This document shows, in pieces, positions 7,890 through 16,779 of a stretch of DNA of 45,755 bases; position 1 is the first letter of the stretch; each line of letters opens with the position of its first letter. The translations under genes were made by a program, and so were the position numbers. The stretch lies in the NCBI GenBank assembly GCA_028821145.1, contig JAPPHC010000043.1, positions 1-45,755 of the forward strand, in the 5' to 3' direction. The notes beneath the pieces are model-generated. The model searched no databases. It was not told where the DNA came from and saw only the letters and a list, made by a program, of their open reading frames with translations. This stretch comes from Gammaproteobacteria bacterium (lineage in GTDB: Bacteria; Pseudomonadota; Gammaproteobacteria; Steroidobacterales; Foliamicaceae).

Positions 7890-8828
7890 ATGAAGCGCCT
7901 GGTGCGGGAACGCGTCGTGATCCCCGACGAGCTCGGCGGGCGGCGGCTGGATGCGGCGCTGGCGAAGCTGCTGCCGGACTACTCGCGCAGCCTGATCAAG
8001 ACCTGGATAGAGAGCGGGCAGGTATCGGAGCAAGAAGGCGTTTCACTGAGACCTCGGTCGCCGGTGCATGCGGGACAGGAATACGAGATTCGCGGGGAAT
8101 TGGCGGCGGCGGGAGCGGTGGAGCCGGAGTTCGTGGAATTCGACCTGGTCCATGCCGACCCGGACCTGATCGTGGTGAACAAGCCCGCCGGCCTGGTCGT
8201 GCATCCGGGCGCCGGCAATCCCGGCGGCACGCTGCAGAACGGGCTGCTGCATCGGTTCCCGGAACTTGCGGCCGTACCGCGCTTCGGGCTGGTGCACCGG
8301 CTGGATGCGGGCACCACCGGGCTGCTGCTCGTGGCCCGAACGGCCCCCGCCCACCAGCGGCTTACCATGGACCTGCAGGCCAGGCGGATTCGGCGCGAGT
8401 ACCGGGCGGTGACAAGGGGCTGCCCGGTGGCCGGCGGGACCATAGACCAGCCCCTGGGGCGCCACCCCCGCGACCGGCTGCGCATGGCCGTTCGGGCGGG
8501 CGGGCGCAGCGCCGTCACGCACTATCGCGTTCTTGAGCGATTTACAGCGAATGCGCTCGTCGCGGTCCGCCTGGAGACGGGGCGCACGCACCAGATACGC
8601 GTGCACCTGACTCACGTCGGGCATCCGCTGGTCGGGGACTCGCTGTATTCCCGGAACAGAGACGGCTTCGACCGTCCGGCGCTGCATGCCGGCCGGCTGG
8701 GAGCCAGGCATCCCGCGACGGATCGCGAATACCATTTCGAAGCTCCATTGCCGGAGGACATGCGCGGTCTGCTGACGCGCCTCGCCGGGGAGGAGCGCGA
8801 CTGGAACGATTTTTCGTGGAGCGGTTGA
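7890..8828 (+). CDS. rluD: 23S rRNA pseudouridine synthase RluD
   Basis: RluD makes pseudouridines 1911, 1915 and 1917 in helix 69 of 23S rRNA, at the subunit bridge. The 312-residue protein starts with the S4 domain (GRRLDAAL, DYSRSLIKTWI) and has the catalytic loop HRLDAGTTG with Asp139, the same residue number as in E. coli RluD, and RTHQIRVHL later. The ATG at 7890 matches the length and alignment of family members; the frame is open further upstream but codes nothing recognisable. It is followed by pgeF with a 13 bp overlap and then clpB, a conserved gammaproteobacterial trio. Confidence 0.94.
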   Translation: MKRLVRERVVIPDELGGRRLDAALAKLLPDYSRSLIKTWIESGQVSEQEGVSLRPRSPVHAGQEYEIRGELAAAGAVEPEFVEFDLVHADPDLIVVNKPAGLVVHPGAGNPGGTLQNGLLHRFPELAAVPRFGLVHRLDAGTTGLLLVARTAPAHQRLTMDLQARRIRREYRAVTRGCPVAGGTIDQPLGRHPRDRLRMAVRAGGRSAVTHYRVLERFTANALVAVRLETGRTHQIRVHLTHVGHPLVGDSLYSRNRDGFDRPALHAGRLGARHPATDREYHFEAPLPEDMRGLLTRLAGEERDWNDFSWSG

Positions 8829-9499
8829 TCCGCCCCGATTGGCCGGCGCCGCGTCCGGTTCGCGCGGCCAGTACGCTGCGCGGCCTCGAGCCCGGCGAGG
8901 CATGGCGGCTGCTGCGGATCCCGGGCGAACCTCGCTGGCTCTCGCAGATGCACGGCAGGGACGTGGTTTGCGCCGACGGGGATTGGACCCAAGCGCAGGC
9001 CGATGGCTGCGTGTCGTTTACCGTGGGGCATGCGTGCATGCTGCGCACTGCCGACTGCCTGCCGATCCTGTTGTGCGACGCCGCCGGGAGCCGCGTCGGA
9101 GCGGCCCACGCCGGCTGGCGAGGCCTGGCTTCGGGCGTGATCGAGGCGACCGTCGGCGCATTGTGCAGGGGCGGCGCCGGGGCGATCGACCCGGCGGAAC
9201 TGATGGCGTGGATCGGTCCGGGCATCGGAGGCCCGGCGTACGAGGTCGGCGCCGACGTTTTTTGGGCCATATCCACGAGCACGCCGGATTCGGCGCAGTT
9301 CCTTACCCGAAGGGACAACACGCACTGGCTCCTCGACCTGGCCGGACTTGCGCGGCATCAGTTGCGCAGGCTCGGAATCACGGACGTCTACGGCGGCCGC
9401 TGGTGCACGTTCTCGGACCCCGCCCGCTTTTATTCCTGGCGCAGGGACGGCGGCCCGGAGCGCCTTGCCACCTTCGTCTGGCTGGACCCGCACGGTTGA
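8816..9499 (+). CDS. pgeF: Peptidoglycan editing factor PgeF (YfiH / multicopper polyphenol oxidase family)
   Basis: The 227-residue protein belongs to the YfiH/LACC1 family. Its likely metal ligands are visible as His46 (QMHGRDV), Cys81 (TADCLP) and His98 (AAHAGWRGL). The E. coli protein has been reported to remove mis-incorporated L-serine from UDP-MurNAc precursors, while homologues act on purine nucleosides; which activity dominates here cannot be read from sequence. Translation probably starts at GTG 8816, inside the last codons of rluD; TTG 8825 is an alternative. The gene lies 30 bp before clpB. Confidence 0.9.
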   Translation: MERLIRPDWPAPRPVRAASTLRGLEPGEAWRLLRIPGEPRWLSQMHGRDVVCADGDWTQAQADGCVSFTVGHACMLRTADCLPILLCDAAGSRVGAAHAGWRGLASGVIEATVGALCRGGAGAIDPAELMAWIGPGIGGPAYEVGADVFWAISTSTPDSAQFLTRRDNTHWLLDLAGLARHQLRRLGITDVYGGRWCTFSDPARFYSWRRDGGPERLATFVWLDPHG

Positions 9500-9522
9500 A
9501 TTTGCTTCGCCGGACGCTATAT
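9495..9522 (+). promoter_or_regulatory. Weak sigma-32-like promoter before clpB
   Basis: GTTGAA (9495-9500) and CGCTATAT (9515-9522), 14 bp apart, resemble the heat-shock consensus CTTGAA / CCCCATNT. The start would be near 9529, virtually on the clpB ATG (9530), so a transcript from here would be almost leaderless. The match is partial and the site overlaps the pgeF stop. Confidence 0.25.
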
Positions 9523-9529
9523 CCGAGTC

Positions 9530-12121
9530 ATGGATCAATTCACCAATCGCGTGCGGGAGGCGCTGTCCGAGGCGCGGACGGCCGCCGTGGATGCCGACCA
9601 CCAGTTTCTCGAACCGCTGCACGTCCTGCGGTCGCTGCTGGAGCAGGACGGGGGCGCCGTGCTGCCGCTCCTGCGTCGCGCGGGGGCCGACACCGGAAAA
9701 CTGCAGGCCGATCTTGCCGAAGCGCTCGGGCGCATGCCTAGCGTCCAGGGGCAGGAGGGCGATCTGCACGCTTCGGCGGCGCTCGCGCGGGTGCTCAACC
9801 TGGCCGGCAAGCTGGCGCGCAAGCGCGGCGACACGCTGGTCAGCAGCGAAATCCTGCTGCTTGCCGCCGCAGGCGACAAGGGCGAGCACAGGCGCCTGAT
9901 GAAGGACGCCGGCGTGGATCCGGCGCGGCTGGAGGCGGCAATCGACCAGGTCCGCGGCGGTGAAACCGTCGACGAGGCGGGCGCCGAGGAATTGCGCGGC
10001 GCGCTGGAGAAATACGCGATCGACCTGACCCGCAGCGCCGAGGAAGGCAAGCTCGATCCCATCATCGGCCGCGACGAGGAGATTCGCCGCACGATGCACA
10101 TCCTGCAGCGGCGGACCAAGAACAACCCGGTCTTGATCGGCGAGCCGGGCGTCGGCAAGACCGCGGTGGTCGAAGGGCTGGCGCAGCGTATCGCCAACAG
10201 GGAGGTGCCCGAGGGACTCAGGAACAAGCGCCTGCTGGCGCTGGATCTGGGCGCGATGATCGCGGGCGCCAAGTACCGCGGCGAGTTCGAGGAGCGCCTG
10301 AAAGCGGTCCTGAAGGAACTGGCGAAACAGGAAGGCCGCATCATCCTGTTCATCGACGAGTTGCATACGCTGGTCGGCGCGGGCAAGGCGGAGGGCGCAA
10401 TGGACGCCGGCAACATGCTCAAACCCGCCCTGGCGCGCGGTGAATTGCATTGCGTGGGCGCGACGACTCTCGACGAGTACCGCAAGAACCTCGAGAAGGA
10501 CGGTGCGCTGGAGCGGCGCTTTCAGAAGGTGCTGATCGACGAACCCAGTGTGGAGGACACGATCGCCATCCTGCGCGGCCTGAAGGAACGCTACGAAGTG
10601 CATCATGGCGTCACGATTTCGGACGCTGCCATAGTCGCCGCGTCCACCCTGTCTCAACGCTATATCACCGATCGCAAGTTGCCGGACAAGGCCATCGACC
10701 TGATCGACGAGGCCGCGGCCCGCATTCGCCTGCAGATGGACTCCAAGCCCGAAGCCATCGACCGGCTGGAGCGGCGGCTCATCCAGTTGAAGATCGAACG
10801 CGAGGCCCTGAGCAAGGACGAGGACGAGGGAGCGCGGCAGCGGCTGGCGGACCTAGATGCCGAGATTGCCGAGCGGGAAGGGCAACACGCCGAACTGTCG
10901 GAGACGTGGAAGGCGGAAAAAGCCCGCACCCAGGAAGCCGCGGGGCTCAAGGAGCAACTGGAACAGGCCCGCCTGGCGCTGGAGAAGGCCGGCCGCGGGC
11001 AGGACCTGCAGCGCATGTCCGAGCTTCAGTACGGCGTCATTCCGGAGCTGGAACGAAAGCTTGAGGAATCGCAGGAAAACGAATCCGAACAAGCGGCCGA
11101 CGCCATGCTCTCCAGCCGGGTCGGGGAAGCCGACATCGCCGCCGTCGTGGCCCGCGCCACGGGCATTCCGGTTTCCCGCATGCTGACCGGCGAGCGCGAG
11201 CGGCTCAACCGCATGGAGGATGAGCTGCATCGCCGCCTGATCGGCCAGGACGAGGCGGTGCGTGCGGTGTCCCGGGCGATCCGCCGCTCCCGGGCCGGGC
11301 TCGCCGACCCGGACCGGCCCACCGGCTCGTTTCTGTTCCTGGGACCCACGGGCGTGGGCAAGACCGAGTTGTGCAAGGCCCTGGCGGAGTTCCTGTTCGA
11401 CAGCGAGAGCGCGATGGTGCGGGTCGACATGTCGGAGTACATGGAAAAGCACGCCGTTTCCCGGCTTGTCGGCGCGCCGCCCGGCTATATCGGCTACGAG
11501 GAGGGCGGGCAGCTCACGGAGGCGGTGCGCCGCAGGCCGTATTCCGTCCTGTTGCTGGACGAAGTGGAGAAAGCGCATCCGGATGCGCTCAATATCCTGC
11601 TGCAGCTGCTCGACGAAGGGCGTCTGACCGACGGCCAGGGCCGAACGGTGGATTTCCGCAATACGGTCGTGATCATGACCTCCAACCTGGCCTCGGACCA
11701 GATCCGTTCGCTGGCCGGGGCCGAGCACGAGGAGATCAAGAAAGCCGTGATGGACTCCCTGCGTTCGCACTTTCGTCCGGAATTCCTCAACCGCATCGAC
11801 GATATCGTCGTGTTCAGGCCGCTGACGCGCGACGAGATTCGGGCCATCGTGGACCTGCAGCTCGATCGCCTTGCGGTCCGGCTCGGGGAGCAGGACCTTG
11901 GGCTCGAGATCAACGACGCCGTCCGGTTGCGCCTGTCCAATCTCGGCTACGATCCGGCTTACGGCGCGCGGCCGCTGAAACGTGTGATCCGCGACTACGT
12001 GGAGAACCCGCTGGCGGATTGGCTGCTGTCGGCGGACGCCAGGCCGGGCGAGACGCTGGAAGTGGCCGACAAGGACGGGGAAACCGTCATTTCCGTGCGC
12101 GACCGCCCCAAGGCCGCGTAA
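9530..12121 (+). CDS. clpB: ATP-dependent disaggregase ClpB
   Basis: ClpB is the hexameric Hsp100 that threads aggregated proteins with DnaK. The 863-residue protein has an N-terminal Clp repeat domain (1-145), AAA-1 with Walker A GEPGVGKT (204-211) and Walker B ILFIDELH, a long coiled-coil middle domain (about 410-530, rich in Glu, Lys and Leu) that distinguishes ClpB from ClpA, and AAA-2 with GPTGVGKT (605-612) and a C-terminal D2-small domain. Length agrees with E. coli (857). The start [12 protein letters not shown] matches the family. No strong Shine-Dalgarno is visible. It follows rluD and pgeF. Confidence 0.97.
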   Translation: MDQFTNRVREALSEARTAAVDADHQFLEPLHVLRSLLEQDGGAVLPLLRRAGADTGKLQADLAEALGRMPSVQGQEGDLHASAALARVLNLAGKLARKRGDTLVSSEILLLAAAGDKGEHRRLMKDAGVDPARLEAAIDQVRGGETVDEAGAEELRGALEKYAIDLTRSAEEGKLDPIIGRDEEIRRTMHILQRRTKNNPVLIGEPGVGKTAVVEGLAQRIANREVPEGLRNKRLLALDLGAMIAGAKYRGEFEERLKAVLKELAKQEGRIILFIDELHTLVGAGKAEGAMDAGNMLKPALARGELHCVGATTLDEYRKNLEKDGALERRFQKVLIDEPSVEDTIAILRGLKERYEVHHGVTISDAAIVAASTLSQRYITDRKLPDKAIDLIDEAAARIRLQMDSKPEAIDRLERRLIQLKIEREALSKDEDEGARQRLADLDAEIAEREGQHAELSETWKAEKARTQEAAGLKEQLEQARLALEKAGRGQDLQRMSELQYGVIPELERKLEESQENESEQAADAMLSSRVGEADIAAVVARATGIPVSRMLTGERERLNRMEDELHRRLIGQDEAVRAVSRAIRRSRAGLADPDRPTGSFLFLGPTGVGKTELCKALAEFLFDSESAMVRVDMSEYMEKHAVSRLVGAPPGYIGYEEGGQLTEAVRRRPYSVLLLDEVEKAHPDALNILLQLLDEGRLTDGQGRTVDFRNTVVIMTSNLASDQIRSLAGAEHEEIKKAVMDSLRSHFRPEFLNRIDDIVVFRPLTRDEIRAIVDLQLDRLAVRLGEQDLGLEINDAVRLRLSNLGYDPAYGARPLKRVIRDYVENPLADWLLSADARPGETLEVADKDGETVISVRDRPKAA

Positions 12122-12134
12122 GATTCGGCCCTCT

Positions 12135-14891
12135 ATGAAACAATTGAGAAATAAGTTCGCGCTGATGCTGCTGGTGCTGCCGGCGGCCGTCCTTGCGGAA
12201 GACCCCCTGGGGATTTCCGGCAGCGACGGGTTCGAATACGTCACGAGCGTGGAAGGCATCCACGAGTACTCGCTGCCCAACGGGCTGCAGGTGTTGCTGT
12301 TTCCCGACAACGCGCAGGCGCGGGTGACCGTCAACGTCACTTACCGCGTCGGCTCCATGCACGAGAACTACGGAGAAACCGGCATGGCGCACCTGCTGGA
12401 GCACCTGCTGTTCAAGGGCACTCCGGACAATCCCGACATACCCAAGGTCTTCAACGAGCGCGGCATGGGATTCAACGGCACCACCTGGCTTGATCGGACG
12501 AATTACTTCGAAAGTTTCGAGCCCACCGCCGACAACCTCGAGTGGGCCTTGCGCATGGAAGCCGATCGCATGGTCAATTCGTTCATCGCCTACGAAGATC
12601 TTCAATCCGAGTTTTCGGTCGTCCGCAACGAGATGGAGCGGGGCGAGAACAGCCCGGGCCGGATGCTGGATCAGCGGATCCGGGCGGCGGCCTTCGAATG
12701 GCATAACTACGGGAACTCTACGATCGGCGCGCGTTCCGATGTCGAGGGCGTGGACATCGGCCGCCTGCAGGCCTTCTACCGGACTTACTACCAGCCGGAC
12801 AACGCCACGCTTATCGTGGCCGGCGATTTCGATCCCGGGGAGGCGGCCGCGATCATCGCCGGTTCGTTCGGTGCGATTCCGGCGCCGGAGCGCGAGCTGC
12901 CCCGGATCTATACCGTGGAGCCGGTGCAGGACGGCGAGCGCCTGGTGACCCTGCGGCGGGTCGGAAAGCAGAGCCTGGTCATGGCCGCCTATCACATTCC
13001 CGCCGGGGCCACCAGGGAGAACACGGCCCTTGACGCGGTTTCGCGGATCCTGGCCGATTCCAGCCGCGGGCGCTTGTACCGCAAGATGATCGAACCGGGT
13101 ATCGCCGCCGCCGCCGGCGCGCGCGCCGATGCATTCGCCTTTCCGGGGCTGTTCACGCTGAACGCTACCGTCCCGGTGGACGGCGACACGCAGGAGGTGC
13201 TTGACACGCTGCTGGAGGTCGCCGAGGGCATTGCCGCGGAACCGATCACCGGGGAGGAACTCGAGTGGGCGCGGCTTGCCATGGTTTCCGGTTACGACAA
13301 CGCCATAAAGAACGTCGGCTCCCTGGCGCGCATACTTTCCGAGAGCATCGCCGCAGGGGACTGGCGATACCTCTTTCTGTACAAGGACCAACTGGATGCG
13401 CTGACCGTCGAAGATCTCAACGCGGCCGCGGCGAAACACTTCAAGCGCAGCAACCGCACCGCCGGCAAGTTCATCCCCACCGAGAGCCCGGACCGGGCCA
13501 CGGTGGCGTCCCGGGACGACCAGAGCGAAGAGCTGGCGGCCCTGGCGGGACGGCAGTCGGTGAGCGCGGGCGAGGAATTCGTTCCCACCCCGGAGAACAT
13601 CGCCGCCCGCACCGTCAGGCAGGAGCTGGCCGGTGGCGGCTCGCTGTGGGCGATCGAGAAGAAGTCGCGCGGCGACCGGATCATCGTTTCGCTGAACCTG
13701 TTCTTCGGCAGCGAAGAGAGCCTGGCAGGAAAGCACGGCGTGGCGGGATACGCCGCCGGGCAACTGCAGCGCGGCACGACGCGCTACACGCGCGACGAGT
13801 TGGCCACCGAGTGGGACCGCCTGAAGAGCGACCTCAACCTCAGGGGCGGAGGACAGAGAATCAATGCCTCGCTGCAGACGGACGAGGCCAATTTCGACGA
13901 AGCGCTGGCCTTGATGGCGCATGTGCTGCGCGAGCCGGTCTTCGATCCCGATCAACTGGAGGAAGCCAAGCGCTCCGCGCTGGCGAGTATTGCGGGAGCC
14001 CGCGGGCAGCCGCAAAGCGTCGTTTCCGTTGCCCTGTCCAAGGCGCTGAGTCCATACGGACCGGACCATTTCCGTTACGCCATGGACCTGGACGAGCAGG
14101 AAGAGATGATCCGGAACATGAACCGGGACGCCCTGTCCGAATTCTGGGATTCCCACGTCGGGTTCAAGGGGGCGATCGCACTCGCCGTGGGCAACCTCGA
14201 TTCCGCTGCGCTGGCCAAGCGCCTTGATGAACTCTTCGGCGACTGGGAGGCGGCCGTGGGCTACGTCCCGGCGCCCAACCATCATCAGCCGGTGCAGGCC
14301 CGGGAGGAATGGCTGGATACGCCGGACAAGGCCAACGGGATCATGGTTGCCGCGCTGCCGATTCCGCTCAACGTTCGCGACGCCGACTACGCGCCGCTGG
14401 TTATCGCCACGCGTATATTCGGCGGCGGCGGCTTGAGCAATCGCCTGATCGAGCGCCTGCGCCAGAAAGAGGGCTGGTCCTACGGCGCCGGCGGCGGCAT
14501 GAACGCATCCGAGCGGGCGGAGGACGACAGCGGTGCGCTGTTCATTCAGGCCATCGCGGCCCCTGAGAACTTGTCGAAGGTCCGGGGCGGGGCGCTGGAG
14601 GAATTGCAGCGCGCAATTGATGACGGCTTTACCGCCGAGGAGCTTCAGGACGCCGTGGACGGCGCCATTTCAGGCGACCTCAACTCCTGGTCCAGCGACG
14701 CAGCCCTGACCGGCATCCTCAGTTCCGGCGCGGAACACGGTCTGGATGCGCTGTGGTACGGCGGTCTGCATGCGCAATACAGGGCGCTGACGCTTGAGGA
14801 CGTCAACGAGACCTTCCGCAAGTACTACCAGGCCGATGATTTCCTGATCTTTATCGGTGGCGACAAGGCCAAGGCGGAAGACGCCGGCTAG
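12135..14891 (+). CDS. Exported M16 (pitrilysin-like) zinc metallopeptidase
   Basis: The 918-residue protein begins with a Sec signal peptide (about 1-21, hydrophobic core LMLLVLPAAVLA) and is therefore periplasmic or envelope-linked. The inverted zinc motif HLLEH (His86, Glu89, His90) with the downstream Glu166 in VRNEMERGE marks an active M16 N-terminal domain. A second M16 half follows after about residue 480, including GGGLSNRLIERLRQKEG, so both clamshell halves are in one chain. Family members degrade peptides up to a few kDa. It starts 13 bp after clpB, and its stop overlaps the convergent glycosyltransferase stop by 4 bp. The precise substrate cannot be inferred. Confidence 0.93.
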   Translation: MKQLRNKFALMLLVLPAAVLAEDPLGISGSDGFEYVTSVEGIHEYSLPNGLQVLLFPDNAQARVTVNVTYRVGSMHENYGETGMAHLLEHLLFKGTPDNPDIPKVFNERGMGFNGTTWLDRTNYFESFEPTADNLEWALRMEADRMVNSFIAYEDLQSEFSVVRNEMERGENSPGRMLDQRIRAAAFEWHNYGNSTIGARSDVEGVDIGRLQAFYRTYYQPDNATLIVAGDFDPGEAAAIIAGSFGAIPAPERELPRIYTVEPVQDGERLVTLRRVGKQSLVMAAYHIPAGATRENTALDAVSRILADSSRGRLYRKMIEPGIAAAAGARADAFAFPGLFTLNATVPVDGDTQEVLDTLLEVAEGIAAEPITGEELEWARLAMVSGYDNAIKNVGSLARILSESIAAGDWRYLFLYKDQLDALTVEDLNAAAAKHFKRSNRTAGKFIPTESPDRATVASRDDQSEELAALAGRQSVSAGEEFVPTPENIAARTVRQELAGGGSLWAIEKKSRGDRIIVSLNLFFGSEESLAGKHGVAGYAAGQLQRGTTRYTRDELATEWDRLKSDLNLRGGGQRINASLQTDEANFDEALALMAHVLREPVFDPDQLEEAKRSALASIAGARGQPQSVVSVALSKALSPYGPDHFRYAMDLDEQEEMIRNMNRDALSEFWDSHVGFKGAIALAVGNLDSAALAKRLDELFGDWEAAVGYVPAPNHHQPVQAREEWLDTPDKANGIMVAALPIPLNVRDADYAPLVIATRIFGGGGLSNRLIERLRQKEGWSYGAGGGMNASERAEDDSGALFIQAIAAPENLSKVRGGALEELQRAIDDGFTAEELQDAVDGAISGDLNSWSSDAALTGILSSGAEHGLDALWYGGLHAQYRALTLEDVNETFRKYYQADDFLIFIGGDKAKAEDAG

Positions 14892-15715
14892 TGTTGCGCA
14901 ATGCCGTTCCCGGTGCGGGTACGGCGCGTGCGCCGGGTCTCCCGGCGGATGGCGAGATTGGCTGCGCGCACCTGCGGATCGACGTAACCGCGCGGGTGAT
15001 CCAGGTGCAGGCAGGTGACACGGTGGCGAATGCGCTTGCCGCGGATTCCCGCGTTCTCGAGCCGCTCCCCCAGTTCCCGGTCTTCTCCGCCGTAGCCCAT
15101 CCGCTCGTCGAAACCGTTTGCCGCAAGGACGTCGGCCTTCCAGCCTGACGCGTTGTGGCCGTTCCAGCCGGCGGTGGCCGGGGACATACGGTCCAGCAAG
15201 GCGCCGAAGCCCATGCCGGCGGAGAGCTTGAGAAGCTTGTAGGTGAGCGGCATGCCGCGGCTGCGAAGCCATGAGGCGGAGAAACAACGTCCGGCCGCGA
15301 TGTCCTCCGGCCGGATGTTGTGGGACAGTCCCAGCGGCAACCTGAGCAGGCCGCCCGAGAGGAAACGCCGCTCCGCCGCCAGTTCGAGATGCCGGGCCAC
15401 GAATTCGGGATGCGGGATGCAGTCACCGTCGGTGAAAATCAGGTATTCGCCCCGCGCCCTGGCGATGGCCTTGTTCAGGATCCGGCACTTGCGAAAGCCG
15501 CGGTCCTCCTGCCGTACGTGCTCGATCTCAAGCCCGGTGCCTGTCCGGGCGTTGCGGATGACTTCGGTCGTGTCTTCGCCGGAGCCGTCGTCGGCCACGA
15601 CCACTTCGAATTCCCGGTGGGTCTGATGGGCGAAGCCGCAAAGCGTCTTTTCCAGCCATTCGGGCTGCCGGTAGGTGCTGAAAATGACCGTTACGTCAAA
15701 CGGCCGTTTGCTCAT
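14888..15715 (-). CDS. Family 2 glycosyltransferase
   Basis: The 275-residue protein has a GT-A fold: VTVIFSTYRQPEWLEKTL at the N-terminus, ADDGSGEDT, the metal-binding DxD in FTDGDC (Asp96, Asp98) and a C-terminal acceptor region with GYGGEDRELGERL resembling the galactosyltransferase C-terminal (Glyco_transf_7C) domain. It would transfer a sugar from a nucleotide donor, possibly to LPS or another surface glycan, but neither donor nor acceptor is shown. It is the last gene of a minus-strand run and its ATG overlaps the DUF502 gene stop as ATGA, which implies translational coupling. The C-terminus is Arg/Thr-rich. Confidence 0.9.
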   Translation of the reverse strand: MSKRPFDVTVIFSTYRQPEWLEKTLCGFAHQTHREFEVVVADDGSGEDTTEVIRNARTGTGLEIEHVRQEDRGFRKCRILNKAIARARGEYLIFTDGDCIPHPEFVARHLELAAERRFLSGGLLRLPLGLSHNIRPEDIAAGRCFSASWLRSRGMPLTYKLLKLSAGMGFGALLDRMSPATAGWNGHNASGWKADVLAANGFDERMGYGGEDRELGERLENAGIRGKRIRHRVTCLHLDHPRGYVDPQVRAANLAIRRETRRTRRTRTGNGIAQH

Positions 15716-16380
15716 GCTTCACCGCTGGTGCGATCCGCCTTTCCGACGGGTTCGGCGCGGGGAAGCGCCGCGGGATCCGGAACCACGACGCCCACCGAAA
15801 CCACGAGCTTGATTGCGTCCTCCACGCTCATGTTCAGTTCGATCAGGTCCTTCTCCGGCGCCACGACCAGGAACCCGGAGGTGGGGTTCGGCGTGGTGGG
15901 GACGAACACGCACACCGAATCCGGCGTGTGCTCGGCGAGTTGGCCCACCGTGCTGGAGGTCTGAAACGCGATGCAGTAGATGCCCTTGCGCGGGTATTCG
16001 ATCAGCAGCACCCGGCTGAAGGAGCCGCTCTGGCCGCTCAGGACCATTTCCAGGAAACCCTTGGCGGCCGTGTAGATGGTCTTCACGACCGGAATGCGGC
16101 GCAGCAACGCTTCCCAGAACCCGATAAAGCGTTTGCCGACCACGTTGGCGGCCACCAGCCCGGTGAGGAACAGGAGCACAAGGCTGAGGACCACGCCCAG
16201 TCCCGGAATCGGACGTCCGAGCAGCGCTTCGGGTTGAAAAGGTTCCGGAATCAACTCGAGCGTCTGGTCCGCCAGGCCGATCAGGAAGCGCAGCAGGATC
16301 ACCGTGATTCCCAGCGGGACCCAGACCAGCACTCCGGCCACCAGCACGCGCCTCAGGCGCGGCCACCAGTTCCTAAACAT
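15712..16380 (-). CDS. DUF502 family inner-membrane protein
   Basis: The 222-residue protein has two membrane segments (about 13-35 and 61-82), followed by a soluble domain with the family-typical stretch PVVKTIYTAAKGF and later VPTTPNPTSGFL. DUF502 proteins are widespread and uncharacterised. The ATG at 16380 is chosen because the region upstream is Arg-rich junk overlapping the fmdB-type gene. It lies 25 bp after that gene and 4 bp over the next; the order aspS, zinc ribbon, DUF502 recurs in gammaproteobacteria, but the functional link is unknown. Confidence 0.9.
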   Translation of the reverse strand: MFRNWWPRLRRVLVAGVLVWVPLGITVILLRFLIGLADQTLELIPEPFQPEALLGRPIPGLGVVLSLVLLFLTGLVAANVVGKRFIGFWEALLRRIPVVKTIYTAAKGFLEMVLSGQSGSFSRVLLIEYPRKGIYCIAFQTSSTVGQLAEHTPDSVCVFVPTTPNPTSGFLVVAPEKDLIELNMSVEDAIKLVVSVGVVVPDPAALPRAEPVGKADRTSGEA

Positions 16381-16405
16381 TGCTGATACGGCTGTCAGCC
16401 ATTGC

Positions 16406-16744
16406 TCAAGCGGCGGCTGCGTCGGATGCCGGGCTCGCACTCGATTCCTTGCCCGGGGAAGAGTCCGCCTTGTTCTTGCCGCCGTCCGTCTCCTTGCCGG
16501 ATGCCGCTTTGCCCGCACCGTTTCCTGCGTCCTTGCCCGCGCCTTCCTGCCTGTCGCGCCCGCTGTTCTTGAAATCGGTCTCGTACCAGCCGCTGCCCTT
16601 CAGCCGGAAGTGCGGCGCCGAAACCAGCTTCTTGAGGCCCGGCCGCTCGCATTCGGGGCAATCGCTGAGGAGCGGATCGCTCATCTTCTGCAGCGCGTCC
16701 AGCCGGTATCCGCACTCGCGGCATTCGTATTCGTAGATAGGCAT
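16406..16744 (-). CDS. FmdB-type zinc ribbon protein
   Basis: The 112-residue protein starts MPIYEYECRECG and has two CxxC knuckles (Cys8/Cys11 and Cys29/Cys32), the single zinc ribbon of the FmdB/CxxC_CXXC_SSSS family. The second half (after about residue 60) is a low-complexity tail rich in Gly, Lys, Ala and Ser with no visible fold. The role of the family is unclear; it was first named as a putative regulator. The gene sits 35 bp after aspS and 25 bp before DUF502 on the same strand. The frame is open far upstream, but that part overlaps aspS antiframe and is not a gene. Confidence 0.9.
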   Translation of the reverse strand: MPIYEYECRECGYRLDALQKMSDPLLSDCPECERPGLKKLVSAPHFRLKGSGWYETDFKNSGRDRQEGAGKDAGNGAGKAASGKETDGGKNKADSSPGKESSASPASDAAAA

Positions 16745-16779
16745 GGGAGCAGGAAATGAGCCTAAGGGCCGCGCGTAGT

